Of a stretch of DNA of 64,000 nucleotides, positions 53,611 through 63,648 are shown one piece after another. The DNA comes from Rahnella bruchi (GTDB lineage Bacteria; Pseudomonadota; Gammaproteobacteria; Enterobacterales; Enterobacteriaceae). Location: contig NZ_QZWI01000001.1 in assembly GCF_003614975.1 (NCBI RefSeq), positions 1,054,001-1,118,000 of the forward strand. Reading direction: 5' to 3'. The notes beneath the pieces are model-generated. The model was given only the letters and a program-made list of their open reading frames with translations. It was not told the origin of the DNA and did not search any database. Made by a program: the position numbers and the translations under genes. Within the stretch, counting starts at the first letter, position 1, and each line of letters begins with the position of its first letter.

Positions 53611-55839
53611 TCAGAAACGGAACGTGGCTGTTGCTACCACCTGACGATCTGAACCCCAGTAACAGGCGTAATCGCGGTAGCAACTGGCGACATATTCGCG
53701 ATCCAACAAGTTGTTGATGTTCACACCCACGGAAGAACCCGGCAGGCCGAAGCGGCCAAGATCGTATTTAACCGTAGCATCAACCAGCGTGTATGAGGAG
53801 ACATTGAAAGCTTCATTCGCTTTGTCTGCATTCACGCCGTTCGCCGTGTAGAAGCTGGAACTGGCACCGACATAACGCACACCGGAACCAATGGTCAGGC
53901 CGCTAAGTGCCGTTTCGTGGAAGGTGTAATCAGCCCACAGGGACGCCATGTTTGCCGGCACTTCAACAGGACGCTTGCCTTCGAAATTGGTGTCATGCGT
54001 GTATTTCGCATCAGTGTAGGTGTAAGACGCCGTAATGTTGATGTTGGCGTTAACTGCGGCTTTAGCTTCGAGTTCGACACCGCGTGAACGGATTTCACCA
54101 GACTGAACGCTGAAGTTGGCATCAGAAGGGTTGGCCGTCAGGTTTTTATCTTTCGTCAGCTGGTATACCGCTGCCGTCACGCTGATCGGACGATCGTTCG
54201 GGATGTATTTGATCCCGGCTTCGTACTGTTTACCCATTGAAGGATCGAACGGTTTGCCTTCTTTGCTGGCACCTGCGGTCGGTTCAAAGGATTCGCTGTA
54301 GCTAAAGTACGGGGAAATACCGTTGTCAAACAGGTAGTTCAGACCACCACGCCAGGTGAACTGCTCGTCATTAATCTGCGATGCGCTGTTGGTGGTACGC
54401 GTAAAGGTTGAGCTTTTCGCAAAGTCGTAACGGCCACCAAGGGTCAGGATCCACTGATTCCATTCCGCCTGATCCTGCACGTACAGACCCGTTTGTTCCT
54501 GCCGATTGAGGATCTTATACGGGAAGTACAGTGAAACGTTGCCGTTACCGTATTGCGGATTGGCCAGATTCAGATTGCTTGCGCTGCCGTAGTCCGCGTC
54601 AATGTCGTTACGCATACGCATGTAATCGACACCTGCCAGTACGGTGTGATCGACATCGCCGGTACCAAATTTGGCCTGAGCCTGCGTATCAACATCAAAG
54701 TTCGCCAGCTTCTCTTTGGACTGAACGTAGCTGCGGGTGATATTGCCGTTACCGAGATAACCGAAGCCGTAAACAGATTTATATTCGGTATCGAGTTTGG
54801 TGTAACGCAGGTTCTGGCGCACCGTCCAGGTATCATCAAATTGATGCGCGAAGCTGTAACCGACCATTTTCTGGTTGCGGGACATGCGGTTGCCCGCTTC
54901 ACCCTCGTTGAAATCTGTCGGCAATTTATGCGCTTTACCGTTGGCGTCGTAATACGGCACCACGGTACCTTCACGAGGTAACCAGCCGTAGTAACCTGCG
55001 TCCGGATCGTTCTGGAAATTGCTCAGGAAGGTAAAGTCTGTTTTATCATCAGGACGCCATGAGAATGACGGCGCAATCGAATAGCGTTTCTCTTTCGCCA
55101 TTTCCTGCTGCGCATCCTGACTGCGTGCCACGCCGGTCAGACGGTAGGAATACACGCCTGCATCGTCGATAGCATCGCTGAAATCAAAACCGGTCTGATA
55201 CAGATTGTCTGTACCCATTTTGAACTGTACTTCTTTCAGCGGTTCAGTGGTCGGGCGCTTGCTGACCATGCTGACCACGCCGCCGGGGTTGCTCTTACCG
55301 TACAGAACGGATGACGGCCCGCGCAGCACTTCAACGCGCTCAAGCATGTACGGATCCATCGACACTTCAGAATAGTTGTCGCCCTGAAGTTTGATGCCGT
55401 CCAGATACTGGTTGGTGTTAACAGAAGTGAAACCACGGATTGCCATGGCGTCGATAGTGTTAGAGCTGCCACGGCTGGCGAAGACACCCGGAGTATAACC
55501 CAGAGCTTCTTTCACGGTCACAGGCTGCTTCATGTCCATTTCTTCGCGGGTAACCACAGAAACAGATTGTGGTGTCTTCACGAGTGGCGTGTCGGTTTTC
55601 GTACCGGTTGCGCTATGCTTTGCCGCGATAGTCGCCGCCGGGCCCCACGCAGATTCCTGTGGTGCATCACTTGCAGATGAAGCAGTTACATTAATCGTGT
55701 CTTCTGTCGCAGGCGCGGTAGTTGCGGCACCGGCATAAAATGCGGCAGAACCCAGTGCTGCGGTAATGGTTAAAGCTAACGTCCGACGCTTAAATGCGCC
55801 TTTTGGGACAGAAATTGAAAGCGAGCGTTGAGAAGCCAT
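53611..55839 (-). CDS. fhuA: Ferrichrome outer-membrane TonB-dependent receptor FhuA
   Basis: 742 residues. A signal peptide is followed by the TonB box region (DTINVTAS), the plug domain (QSVSVVTREEMDM, GPSSVLYGKSNPGGVVSMVSKRPTTEPL) and a 22-strand barrel ending in Phe (VVATATFRF). A Cys pair near the C-terminus (VASCYRDYACYWG) matches E. coli FhuA. The receptor imports ferrichrome and often serves as a phage receptor. ATG at 55839 is used; the longer frame to 55941 crosses the promoter. Confidence 0.95.
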   Translation of the reverse strand: MASQRSLSISVPKGAFKRRTLALTITAALGSAAFYAGAATTAPATEDTINVTASSASDAPQESAWGPAATIAAKHSATGTKTDTPLVKTPQSVSVVTREEMDMKQPVTVKEALGYTPGVFASRGSSNTIDAMAIRGFTSVNTNQYLDGIKLQGDNYSEVSMDPYMLERVEVLRGPSSVLYGKSNPGGVVSMVSKRPTTEPLKEVQFKMGTDNLYQTGFDFSDAIDDAGVYSYRLTGVARSQDAQQEMAKEKRYSIAPSFSWRPDDKTDFTFLSNFQNDPDAGYYGWLPREGTVVPYYDANGKAHKLPTDFNEGEAGNRMSRNQKMVGYSFAHQFDDTWTVRQNLRYTKLDTEYKSVYGFGYLGNGNITRSYVQSKEKLANFDVDTQAQAKFGTGDVDHTVLAGVDYMRMRNDIDADYGSASNLNLANPQYGNGNVSLYFPYKILNRQEQTGLYVQDQAEWNQWILTLGGRYDFAKSSTFTRTTNSASQINDEQFTWRGGLNYLFDNGISPYFSYSESFEPTAGASKEGKPFDPSMGKQYEAGIKYIPNDRPISVTAAVYQLTKDKNLTANPSDANFSVQSGEIRSRGVELEAKAAVNANINITASYTYTDAKYTHDTNFEGKRPVEVPANMASLWADYTFHETALSGLTIGSGVRYVGASSSFYTANGVNADKANEAFNVSSYTLVDATVKYDLGRFGLPGSSVGVNINNLLDREYVASCYRDYACYWGSDRQVVATATFRF

Positions 55840-55873
55840 TGCATTATCTCTGGAGTGGTAATGGGAATGTAAA

Positions 55874-55888
55874 CGATAATTATTATTA
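55874..55888 (-). promoter_or_regulatory. Fur-box-like site upstream of fhuA
   Basis: On the minus strand TAATAATAATTATCG matches the 7-1-7 Fur consensus TGATAATnATTATCA at 12 of 14 defined positions. It lies 35 bp before the fhuA start, where Fur would repress the fhu operon when iron is sufficient. Confidence 0.6.
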
Positions 55889-56080
55889 TGACCGTCGCAT
55901 ATTATGCGCAATGCTTGCCCGTCTGCAACACTAATTAACACATAGATTGGCTGAATGAATAAAAAATACCCCTATGTTAAATATGGGTAAAAACGCCTAT
56001 AAATTAAACGGCGACGAATGTGACAGGCTTGCGGAGAATGTGAACCAGCACGGGTTAATTTGAGTTAAGAATAACAAATA

Positions 56081-56110
56081 AAAAGGGCACGATTTTCATC
56101 GCGCCCTTTT
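56081..56110 (-). terminator. Bidirectional terminator after mrcB
   Basis: AAAAGGGC and GCCCTTTT flank an inner CGAT/ATCG pairing with one mismatched base on each side. T-runs follow on both strands. It lies about 80 bp after the mrcB stop on the minus strand. Confidence 0.85.
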
Positions 56111-56190
56111 TTACTGTCGATGCAATATCCTAAATCATTCAAGTCGGCTCAAGGCCGTCTTCACGAACCAGTTTGAAGGATGACGGATAT

Positions 56191-58818
56191 TTAATTGCCT
56201 GAGCCGAACATATCCTTAATCCAGCCCGCAACGCCGTTGCTGTCTTTCTTCTCATTCTGAGATTGTGGCTGTTGCTGTTGCCCGGATTGCTGCTGCTGTT
56301 GTTGCTGCTGCTGAATCTGTTGCTGCTGTTGCTGAACTGCCGTCACAGAAGCCTGACACATCGCATCCGGTGAATCAGTCCAGACAGGGATGGAACGCGT
56401 TGCGCCACCGCCGCCAAGCATCCCGCCGCTGTTGTTGCCGCAGACAAAGTTACCGCTGCCATCAATATTCATCGTACTGATGCCTTCCGGCATTTGCAGA
56501 TCCAGCGGCTGTGGCGTGCCGTTCTCCAGATAGCGTCCGTACAGTACCAGCGCACCGGTTGAACCCCACAGTTTAGACGGGCCATTGTTATCGCGGCCAA
56601 CCCAGGTAATCGCCACCTGATTGCCGTCGATACCTGCAAACCAGCTGTCACGCAGCTCGTTCGATGTACCGGTTTTCGCTGCCAGATGCAGTTTCGGGAA
56701 CTTGTTCGCCAGTGCGCGTGATGTCCCTTCCTGCACAACCTGTTGCATCGCATACAGCGTCAGATATGCCGCCTGTGAAGGGATCACACGAACCGCCTGC
56801 GGGAAGCTCTGATAAAGCACCGTGCCGTCTTCCGCAATCACCGAACGTACCGCTGACAGTGGCGCTTTGTTACCGCCGCTGGCAATAGTCTGATATTCCT
56901 GCGCCACTTCCATCGGCGTCAGTGCAATCGCACCGAGCAGCATCGACGGCGTCTGGTTCAGAGATTCTTTCGGGATCCCCAGGTTTATCAGCGTACTGGT
57001 GATGTTATCCAGCCCCACCGCCATACCCAGATTCACTGTCGGAACGTTCATAGAACGCGCCAGCGCATCCACCAGCAGAACCTGGCCACGGAACTGATGG
57101 TCATCGTTCTTAGGCGACCATGTCTGTCCGTTCGCCAGTTTCAGCGTCAGCGGCTGGTCGGCCAGAATGGTGTTCAGGCGGTATTTATCCGGCTGTGAAA
57201 GCGCAGTCAGATAGGTAGCCGGTTTAGCCAGAGACCCCACCTGACGGCGTGCCTGCATCGCACGGTTAAAGCCTGCGAACTGCGTTTCCGCGCCGCCGAC
57301 CATCGCCCGCACTTCGCCGGTATAACGGTCAACAATGACCATCGCGGTTTCGATGTCATTCAGGCCGCTTTTCTTGCGCAGTAACGGAATGCCTTCTTCG
57401 ACTGCTTTTTCCGCCGCATCCTGAGAAATCGGATCCAGCGTGGTGAAGATTTTCACCCCGGACATGTCCTGAACTTTATCGCCCAGTTTCGCCTGGAGCT
57501 CCTGACGCACCATCTGCATAAATGCAGGCTGAGGCGAAATCACACCGCCTTTCGGCTGCACGCCAAGCGGACGCGCGCTGAGCATGTCATACAGTTCCTG
57601 ATCGATAACTTTCTGATCAACCAGTAAACGCAGCACCAGATTACGACGCTGCAACGCCATTTGCGGGTTGCGCCACGGGTTATACAGCGACGCGCCTTTC
57701 ACCATGCCGACCAGCAATGCCTGCTGATCCAGACTCAGTTCATTTACCGGACGGCCAAAGTAATACAGGCTCGCCAGCGGGAAACCGCGGATCTGATCTG
57801 AACCGCTCTGGCCGAGATACACTTCGTTCAGATAAAGCTCAAGAATGCGGTCTTTGCTGTAATCCGCGTCGAGCAGGATAGCCATCACCGCTTCACGCGC
57901 TTTACGGCTCAGGGAGCGCTCGTTGGTCAGGAACAGGTTTTTCACCAGCTGCTGAGTCAGCGTTGAACCGCCCTGCACCGCATGACCGGCAGTCAGGTTA
58001 GCCAGCACCGCACGACCAATGGAATAGAAGTTGATACCGTCGTGCTCATAGAAATGGCGGTCTTCTGTCGCCAGCAAGGTATCGACCAGCAAATCCGGGA
58101 AACCGGCACGCGGCACGAACAGACGCTGTTCACCGTTGGCGTTAGACGCCTGCAACATCGTGATCAGACGCGGATCGAGGCGGAACAGCCCGAAGTCATG
58201 CTGATTATCCAGATTCTTAATTTCTGTCAGGCTGCTGCCGTCAAACATCAGACGGGCGTTCACCTGCCCTTCTTTACCTTCCGGGAAATCAAACGGACGG
58301 CGCAGCAAATCGATGTAATTCGCATGCACCGTAAACTCGCCCGGACGGGTGATACGTGTCACTTCACGATATTGCGTGCCTTCCAGCAATCCGACCATTT
58401 CAGCTTTGCTAAACTGCATGTCCGGCTCAAGATTCACCTGACGACCATACACCGCCGCAGGCAACTGCCAGACTTTACCGCCGTCAATGCGGTCATGGAT
58501 TTGCCTGTTAAGGTAAAACGCATAAATTCCGAGCAGAATAAGAAAAACGATGAACAGTTTGACTAACAGCCAGAAAATACGGCGCTTCAGGCTCTTTTTC
58601 CCGCCTTTTTTGGCTTTACGCGGCGGTGCTTTACGGCTCATGCGAGATCCCTGTTCTTCTTCGTACTCATCGTCATCCTCATACTCGTCATCGATTTCTT
58701 CTTCGTAATCATCGTAGTCGTCGTCCCGGCGGCTACGGCGAACGGGACGAGCCCGCGCAGGCTTACGCCCGGCAGGTTTACCTTTACGGCCAATCGGCTC
58801 GCGATCATCGCCAGACAT
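56191..58818 (-). CDS. mrcB: Bifunctional penicillin-binding protein 1b
   Basis: 875 residues (E. coli 844). A cytoplasmic tail rich in Asp, Glu and Tyr (residues 30-60) is followed by one membrane helix near 80-105, a UB2H domain, the GT51 glycosyltransferase ([31 protein letters not shown]) and the transpeptidase. The latter has SLAKP (SxxK), SMN and KTGT motifs. It polymerises and cross-links peptidoglycan with LpoB. The C-terminus carries an unusually long Gln-rich stretch before the conserved [12 protein letters not shown] end. Start is supported by GGGAG. Confidence 0.95.
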   Translation of the reverse strand: MSGDDREPIGRKGKPAGRKPARARPVRRSRRDDDYDDYEEEIDDEYEDDDEYEEEQGSRMSRKAPPRKAKKGGKKSLKRRIFWLLVKLFIVFLILLGIYAFYLNRQIHDRIDGGKVWQLPAAVYGRQVNLEPDMQFSKAEMVGLLEGTQYREVTRITRPGEFTVHANYIDLLRRPFDFPEGKEGQVNARLMFDGSSLTEIKNLDNQHDFGLFRLDPRLITMLQASNANGEQRLFVPRAGFPDLLVDTLLATEDRHFYEHDGINFYSIGRAVLANLTAGHAVQGGSTLTQQLVKNLFLTNERSLSRKAREAVMAILLDADYSKDRILELYLNEVYLGQSGSDQIRGFPLASLYYFGRPVNELSLDQQALLVGMVKGASLYNPWRNPQMALQRRNLVLRLLVDQKVIDQELYDMLSARPLGVQPKGGVISPQPAFMQMVRQELQAKLGDKVQDMSGVKIFTTLDPISQDAAEKAVEEGIPLLRKKSGLNDIETAMVIVDRYTGEVRAMVGGAETQFAGFNRAMQARRQVGSLAKPATYLTALSQPDKYRLNTILADQPLTLKLANGQTWSPKNDDHQFRGQVLLVDALARSMNVPTVNLGMAVGLDNITSTLINLGIPKESLNQTPSMLLGAIALTPMEVAQEYQTIASGGNKAPLSAVRSVIAEDGTVLYQSFPQAVRVIPSQAAYLTLYAMQQVVQEGTSRALANKFPKLHLAAKTGTSNELRDSWFAGIDGNQVAITWVGRDNNGPSKLWGSTGALVLYGRYLENGTPQPLDLQMPEGISTMNIDGSGNFVCGNNSGGMLGGGGATRSIPVWTDSPDAMCQASVTAVQQQQQQIQQQQQQQQQSGQQQQPQSQNEKKDSNGVAGWIKDMFGSGN
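56256..56336 (-). repeat. CAG/CAA repeat encoding a Gln-rich stretch in mrcB
   Basis: An interrupted trinucleotide tract, read as mixed CAG and CAA codons on the minus strand, encodes runs of six, nine and four Gln broken by Ile, Ser-Gly and Pro. It lies outside the transpeptidase domain. In E. coli PBP1b the same place is Gln-rich but shorter, so this tract may vary in length between strains. Confidence 0.8.
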
Positions 58819-59043
58819 CAGTCAATCTCCCAACGTGCTGCTGTGTTCGTCATAATGATTCTGCTTAGCTGAGTCATTTTCATTTTTGATTTCAAAAAAC
58901 ACTGTATTTCAAAAAGATACCGTCAATGGCCTGAAGTACAGGCCGCAAGGCGCTTACTCTGTGCCTCGCTTAAGTTTTCGCCCACAGGAAATGTCTGAAA
59001 AATCGGCCCTTTCATGCACAATTTTTAAAGGCTCAGACAGGCA

Positions 59044-61497
59044 TCACGGCGCGTGTTTTTTCGTCCGTCGCGTAGGCAGCGCCTCTGCCGGATTGTCCGG
59101 CCACGGATGTTTGGGGTATCGCCCTTTCATTTCTTTCTGCACTTCGCGGTACGATCCCTGCCAGAAAGCCGCCAGATCGGCGGTTATCTGCAACGGACGC
59201 TGTGCCGGTGAAAGTAATTCCAGCACCACGCCAACGCGGCCTTCCGCCAGTTGCGGGCTGCGCTGCTCGCCAAACATCTCCTGCATCCGCACCGAAAGTG
59301 CCGGTGGCTGGTCTGCATGATAACGGATTGGCAGACGACTGCCAGTCGGCACGGTGTAATGTGTCGGTAAGGCACTGTCAAGGCGCTGACGTTGTTGCCA
59401 GTCCAGCAGCCTTAATAAGGCGTCATGCAAATCAACCTGTTGCAGTGATTTTAACGAGCGGACACCCTGTAAAGAGGGTTGCAACCAGCGCTCCAGACCG
59501 TCGAGTAATGCCTGGTCATCCACCGCAGGCCAGTCGGCTTCCGGCAGCCATTTAGCCGCACAGAGAAGCCGCGTGCGCAGTTGTTCTGCCGCCACCGACC
59601 AGTTCAGCGCCTGCAAACCCTGCATGCGGATCCAGTCGATCAGCGCCTGTTGCAGCTCTTCATCGTCTGGCTTAGCCAGCGGATTGGCTTTGAGCACCAG
59701 CCGGCCAATCTGCCAGCGTCGCCACGCGCGCAGCGTGCCTTTTTCTTCATCCCACTCCACGGCGGTTTGTTCTTTTACTACGTCGGGCAGACGCGCAGGC
59801 AGTTGCGTAATGTCCAGCGAGACAGCCAGCAAAATGCGGGCGTCCGGGCTGTTGTTGCCCTGCAATAACTGCGGTGCGACCAGCCATGGCGCACGGGTTA
59901 AACCATCGTCCTGCGGCAAAGACGCGCCAAGCCCGTTCGCCAGCAGATAGCGGCCATCTTCGCCACGACGCTGCGCAATACGGTCGCTGAAGGCGCGGGC
60001 CAGCAGCCACGGTGCAAGGGAAGCATCCGGCTCACCGTTTTTCGCCCCTGCCCGCTGCGCCAGCTGTTTTGCCCGCCGCTGCCAGTTGCCCTGCGGGCGG
60101 CTGAACCAGTAATCGATATCGGGCAATCCGCCGCGAGGTGGCTCTTCAAGCATCGCGGCCAGCAATGTCGCCGTCGCCAGCGCATCCGGACTTTGTGCAG
60201 CAGCAGTAATCAGCATCGCCGCCAGCCGGGGCTCGCAGCCCAGCCGGGCCATACGCTGCCCGGCGGCGGTGAGTTTGCCCAGCGCATCGGTGGCACCGAG
60301 CTGTTGTAACAGGTGTTTAGCGGCAGATAATGCGGCAGCAGGCGGCGTATCCAGCCACTGAAGTTGCGACGGGTCCTGACAACCCCACTGCAACAGTTCC
60401 AGCCAGAAACTGCTCAGATCGCTTTGCAGAATTTCCGCTTCTGCCTGCGCACTGGCGCGTTCGGCCTGCTCTTTGCTGAACAGATGCCAGCATAAACCCG
60501 GCTCCAGACGTCCCGCACGCCCTGCGCGCTGGGTCATCGAGGCCTGACTGATGCGCTGCGTTATCAGCCGCGTCAGACCACTGCGCGGATCAAACTGCGC
60601 GCTGCGCTCCAGACCGCTGTCCACCACCAGACGGATCCCTTCGATGGTCAGACTGGTCTCGGCAATATTGGTCGCCAGCACGACTTTGCGGCGTCCGGCG
60701 GGCGAAGGCTGTATGGCTTTTTGCTGTTGTTCAAGCGATAACGCGCCGTATAGCGGGCAGAGATCGACATCGGCCGCTACCCTGCCGGTCAGCAGATTTT
60801 GCACACGGGTAATTTCAGAAACGCCCGGCAAAAACAGCAGTAACGAGCCGTGATTTTCGCTCATCAGACGGCTGACAACACGTGCCACGCCTTCATCCAG
60901 CCTTTCGTGGGTGGCGAGGGAAAGATACTGCCTGTCGACAGGGAAACTGCGGCCTGCGGATTCAATGACCGGCGCATCCGGCAATAAAGTGGACAGACGC
61001 AGATTGTCGAGTGTGGCCGACATAATCAGGATTTTTAAGTCATCGCGCAGCGCATTCTGCACATCAAGCAACAGCGCCAGCGCGAGATCGGCCTGCAAAC
61101 TACGTTCATGGAATTCATCAAGAATGACCATCGACACACCGGTCAGTTCAGGATCAGCCTGCACCATGCGGGTCAGAATGCCTTCGGTAACCACTTCGAG
61201 ACGGGTCGCTGCGCTTGTTTTACTTTCGGCGCGCATGCGGTAACCCACGGTCTGCCCCGGCGTCTCACCCAGCTGTTGCGCCAGACGGAAAGCCACATTT
61301 TTTGCGGCCAGACGACGCGGTTCCAGCAGCAGAATTTTGCCCGGGAAATTAGCCTGTTTGAGCAGCTGCAACGGCAGCCAGGTCGATTTACCCGCACCGG
61401 TCGGGGCGAGCAAAAGCACCTGCGGAGCCTGTTGCAGTGCGGCTAAAAGCGGTTCAAGTACGGCGCTGACCGGCAAAGAAGGCAATGAATTCACCAT
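59044..61497 (-). CDS. hrpB: ATP-dependent RNA helicase-like protein HrpB
   Basis: 817 residues of the DEAH (DExH) helicase family. Walker A is APTGAGKSTWLP, motif II DEFHER, motif III SATLD and motif VI QRAGRAGR. The family's helicase-associated and HrpB C-terminal domains follow. Its role in E. coli is not settled. It is single, leftward, and divergent from thpR with 84 bp between. Ribosome binding site is weak. Confidence 0.93.
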   Translation of the reverse strand: MVNSLPSLPVSAVLEPLLAALQQAPQVLLLAPTGAGKSTWLPLQLLKQANFPGKILLLEPRRLAAKNVAFRLAQQLGETPGQTVGYRMRAESKTSAATRLEVVTEGILTRMVQADPELTGVSMVILDEFHERSLQADLALALLLDVQNALRDDLKILIMSATLDNLRLSTLLPDAPVIESAGRSFPVDRQYLSLATHERLDEGVARVVSRLMSENHGSLLLFLPGVSEITRVQNLLTGRVAADVDLCPLYGALSLEQQQKAIQPSPAGRRKVVLATNIAETSLTIEGIRLVVDSGLERSAQFDPRSGLTRLITQRISQASMTQRAGRAGRLEPGLCWHLFSKEQAERASAQAEAEILQSDLSSFWLELLQWGCQDPSQLQWLDTPPAAALSAAKHLLQQLGATDALGKLTAAGQRMARLGCEPRLAAMLITAAAQSPDALATATLLAAMLEEPPRGGLPDIDYWFSRPQGNWQRRAKQLAQRAGAKNGEPDASLAPWLLARAFSDRIAQRRGEDGRYLLANGLGASLPQDDGLTRAPWLVAPQLLQGNNSPDARILLAVSLDITQLPARLPDVVKEQTAVEWDEEKGTLRAWRRWQIGRLVLKANPLAKPDDEELQQALIDWIRMQGLQALNWSVAAEQLRTRLLCAAKWLPEADWPAVDDQALLDGLERWLQPSLQGVRSLKSLQQVDLHDALLRLLDWQQRQRLDSALPTHYTVPTGSRLPIRYHADQPPALSVRMQEMFGEQRSPQLAEGRVGVVLELLSPAQRPLQITADLAAFWQGSYREVQKEMKGRYPKHPWPDNPAEALPTRRTKKHAP

Positions 61498-61581
61498 GAG
61501 AGTTAACTTTAAACGGCGGGCATTGTAGCATTTAGCCCCACATCCGGCATGTTGCCGTGATTTGTCTGCTCAGGAATCACT

Positions 61582-62124
61582 ATGTCTGCCGAACGCCGCC
61601 TGTTTTTCGCCTTAACCCTGCCTGCAAAATTGCAGAAGCAGGTGATTAAGTGGCGTGCGGACAATTTTCTGGCCGAAACAGGCCGTCCCGTTGCTGCGGC
61701 AAATCTGCATATCACTTTGGCGTTTCTCGGGGAAATCAGCGAGCTCAAGGCAGAGGCGCTAACCCTTGTGGCCGGGCGTATTCAGGCCAAAAAGTTCAGC
61801 CTGACACTGGATGATATCGGTCACTGGCCGGGCTCGGGTGTGGTGTGGATTGGCACAAAGCGCGCACCGAATGCGCTGTTGCAACTGGCTTCAGTATTGC
61901 GCTCCCACGCCGCACGCAATGGCTGCCATCAGAGCACGCTGCCATTTCATCCGCACGTTTCACTCTACCGCAGCGCCACGCGCCCTGTGGCGATCCCGCC
62001 CGCCACCCCGGAATGGATGCTGGAAGCCACAGAATTCAGTTTGTACGAATCCTTGTATGAAAAAGGGCGCACCCGTTATCGCTGTCTGCAAACCTGGCCA
62101 CTGGCTGACGCACCGGCAACTTAA
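61582..62124 (+). CDS. thpR: RNA 2',3'-cyclic phosphodiesterase (LigT)
   Basis: 180 residues of the 2H phosphoesterase family. The two catalytic HxT/S-type motifs are HITLAF and HPHVSLY. It opens 2',3'-cyclic phosphate ends in RNA and shows weak 2'-5' ligase activity. AGGAATC precedes the ATG. It lies 42 bp upstream of sfsA in the same direction and is probably co-transcribed with it. Confidence 0.93.
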   Translation: MSAERRLFFALTLPAKLQKQVIKWRADNFLAETGRPVAAANLHITLAFLGEISELKAEALTLVAGRIQAKKFSLTLDDIGHWPGSGVVWIGTKRAPNALLQLASVLRSHAARNGCHQSTLPFHPHVSLYRSATRPVAIPPATPEWMLEATEFSLYESLYEKGRTRYRCLQTWPLADAPAT

Positions 62125-62166
62125 CTTTACTGCTCACATAAAACTCTACATCACACGGAAACTGTC

Positions 62167-62886
62167 ATGCACTTCGAGCCTGCGCTTCAACCCGCCACTT
62201 TGATCAAACGTTACAAACGTTTTCTCGCGGACGTGATTACGCCGCAAGGCACGGAACTGACTCTGCATTGTGCCAATACCGGCGCAATGACAGGCTGCGC
62301 CACGCCGGGCGATACCGTCTGGTATTCCACGTCGGACAATCTCAAGCGCAAGTACGCCAACAGCTGGGAACTGACCGAAACGCGGCAAAACCACTGGATT
62401 TGCGTCAATACGTTGCGAGCCAATCAGCTGGTACGCGAAGCCATTACACAACAGCGAATACCGGAATTATCCGGTTACAGTAAACTCACTTCAGAAGTAA
62501 AATACGGCACCGAAAATAGCCGTATAGACTTGATGTTACAGGCAGAAAATCAACCTGACTGCTATATTGAAGTGAAATCTGTCACGCTGTTGCAAGAAGG
62601 ACAGGGATACTTCCCTGATGCAGTTACACTGCGCGGGCAAAAACATTTGCGCGAGTTACAGTGGATGGCAGAACAGGGGCAGCGAGCCGTACTTTTCTTC
62701 GCTGTTTTACATTCAGGCATTGAAAGCGTGTCCGCTGCACACCATATTGATCCCCGTTACACCCAATTGCTAACGCAGGTTCAGAAAAACGGTGTAGAAG
62801 TGATGTGCTACGGTGCCGCACTTTCTGCTGAGGGTATCCGCCTCACAGAACGATTACCGCTGGTTACGAAATCACTAAACGGATAA
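62167..62886 (+). CDS. sfsA: SfsA family DNA-binding/nuclease-like protein
   Basis: 239 residues (E. coli 234). The family's order is kept: [24 protein letters not shown], the metal-site-like region SRIDLMLQ and the [15 protein letters not shown] motif reminiscent of PD-(D/E)xK nucleases. In E. coli it was named for stimulating maltose genes and binds DNA; its biochemical role is unclear. It is followed by a 244-bp gap and dksA. Confidence 0.93.
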   Translation: MHFEPALQPATLIKRYKRFLADVITPQGTELTLHCANTGAMTGCATPGDTVWYSTSDNLKRKYANSWELTETRQNHWICVNTLRANQLVREAITQQRIPELSGYSKLTSEVKYGTENSRIDLMLQAENQPDCYIEVKSVTLLQEGQGYFPDAVTLRGQKHLRELQWMAEQGQRAVLFFAVLHSGIESVSAAHHIDPRYTQLLTQVQKNGVEVMCYGAALSAEGIRLTERLPLVTKSLNG

Positions 62887-63130
62887 ACCCAGTTCGGATA
62901 ACCCTGTTATTAGCCCTCGGCGGCATAAAAAACAGGTCGCGAATACGCTTTTCCTCACAGCCTTGTCAAGCACCTGCGAGGAATAATTGCCAACTTCGTT
63001 GCCTTCTGTTATTTATAGCGGCCTGATTTTTCCCCCGTTGGGGATCGAAATGTTCGAAGCCGGCACGTTGCAGTTTTGCTGTGACGCAAAAAGCGGATGA
63101 ACATAGTGCGTGTTATGTAGGAGAAGCATC

Positions 63131-63586
63131 ATGCAAGAAGGCCAAACCCGTAAGACGTCGTCCTTGAGCATTCTCGCTATCGCTGGGGTGCAGCCGTATC
63201 AAGAGAAGCCGGGCGAAGAGTACATGAACGACGCTCAGCTGGCTCACTTCAAAAAGATTCTTGAAGCATGGCGCAATCAGCTCAGGGATGAAGTAGATCG
63301 TACCGTGACACACATGCAAGATGAAGCTGCAAACTTCCCTGATCCGGTAGACCGTGCCGCTCAGGAAGAAGAGTTCAGCCTCGAACTGCGTAACCGTGAC
63401 CGTGAACGTAAGCTGATCAAAAAGATTGAAAAAACACTGAAAAAAGTGGAAGACGAGGATTTCGGATACTGCGATTCCTGTGGCGTTGAGATTGGCATCC
63501 GCCGTCTTGAAGCACGTCCTACCGCTGATTTGTGTATCGACTGTAAGACTCTGGCAGAAATCCGCGAAAAGCAGATGGCTGGCTAA
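63131..63586 (+). CDS. dksA: RNA polymerase-binding transcription factor DksA
   Basis: 151 residues, identical in length to E. coli DksA. A coiled coil bears the tip residues DPVDRA (Asp and Ala that contact polymerase). The zinc finger has Cys in CDSCG and CIDC, at 114, 117, 135 and 138 by E. coli numbering. It works with ppGpp at rRNA and amino acid promoters. ATG at 63131 has GGAGAAGC upstream; the longer frame from 63110 is rejected. Confidence 0.96.
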   Translation: MQEGQTRKTSSLSILAIAGVQPYQEKPGEEYMNDAQLAHFKKILEAWRNQLRDEVDRTVTHMQDEAANFPDPVDRAAQEEEFSLELRNRDRERKLIKKIEKTLKKVEDEDFGYCDSCGVEIGIRRLEARPTADLCIDCKTLAEIREKQMAG

Positions 63587-63598
63587 GTTTCGGGTCCC

Positions 63599-63621
63599 AC
63601 GCGGTGCGTCATGCACCGCGT
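63599..63621 (+). terminator. Hairpin between dksA and gluQ
   Basis: ACGCGGTGC, GTCAT and GCACCGCGT form a perfect 9-bp stem 13 bases after the dksA stop. There is no T-run, so it is more likely an attenuating or mRNA-end hairpin than a full terminator. Confidence 0.45.
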
Positions 63622-63648
63622 TCCCTTTAAGCGCAGTACCCCATTTTT

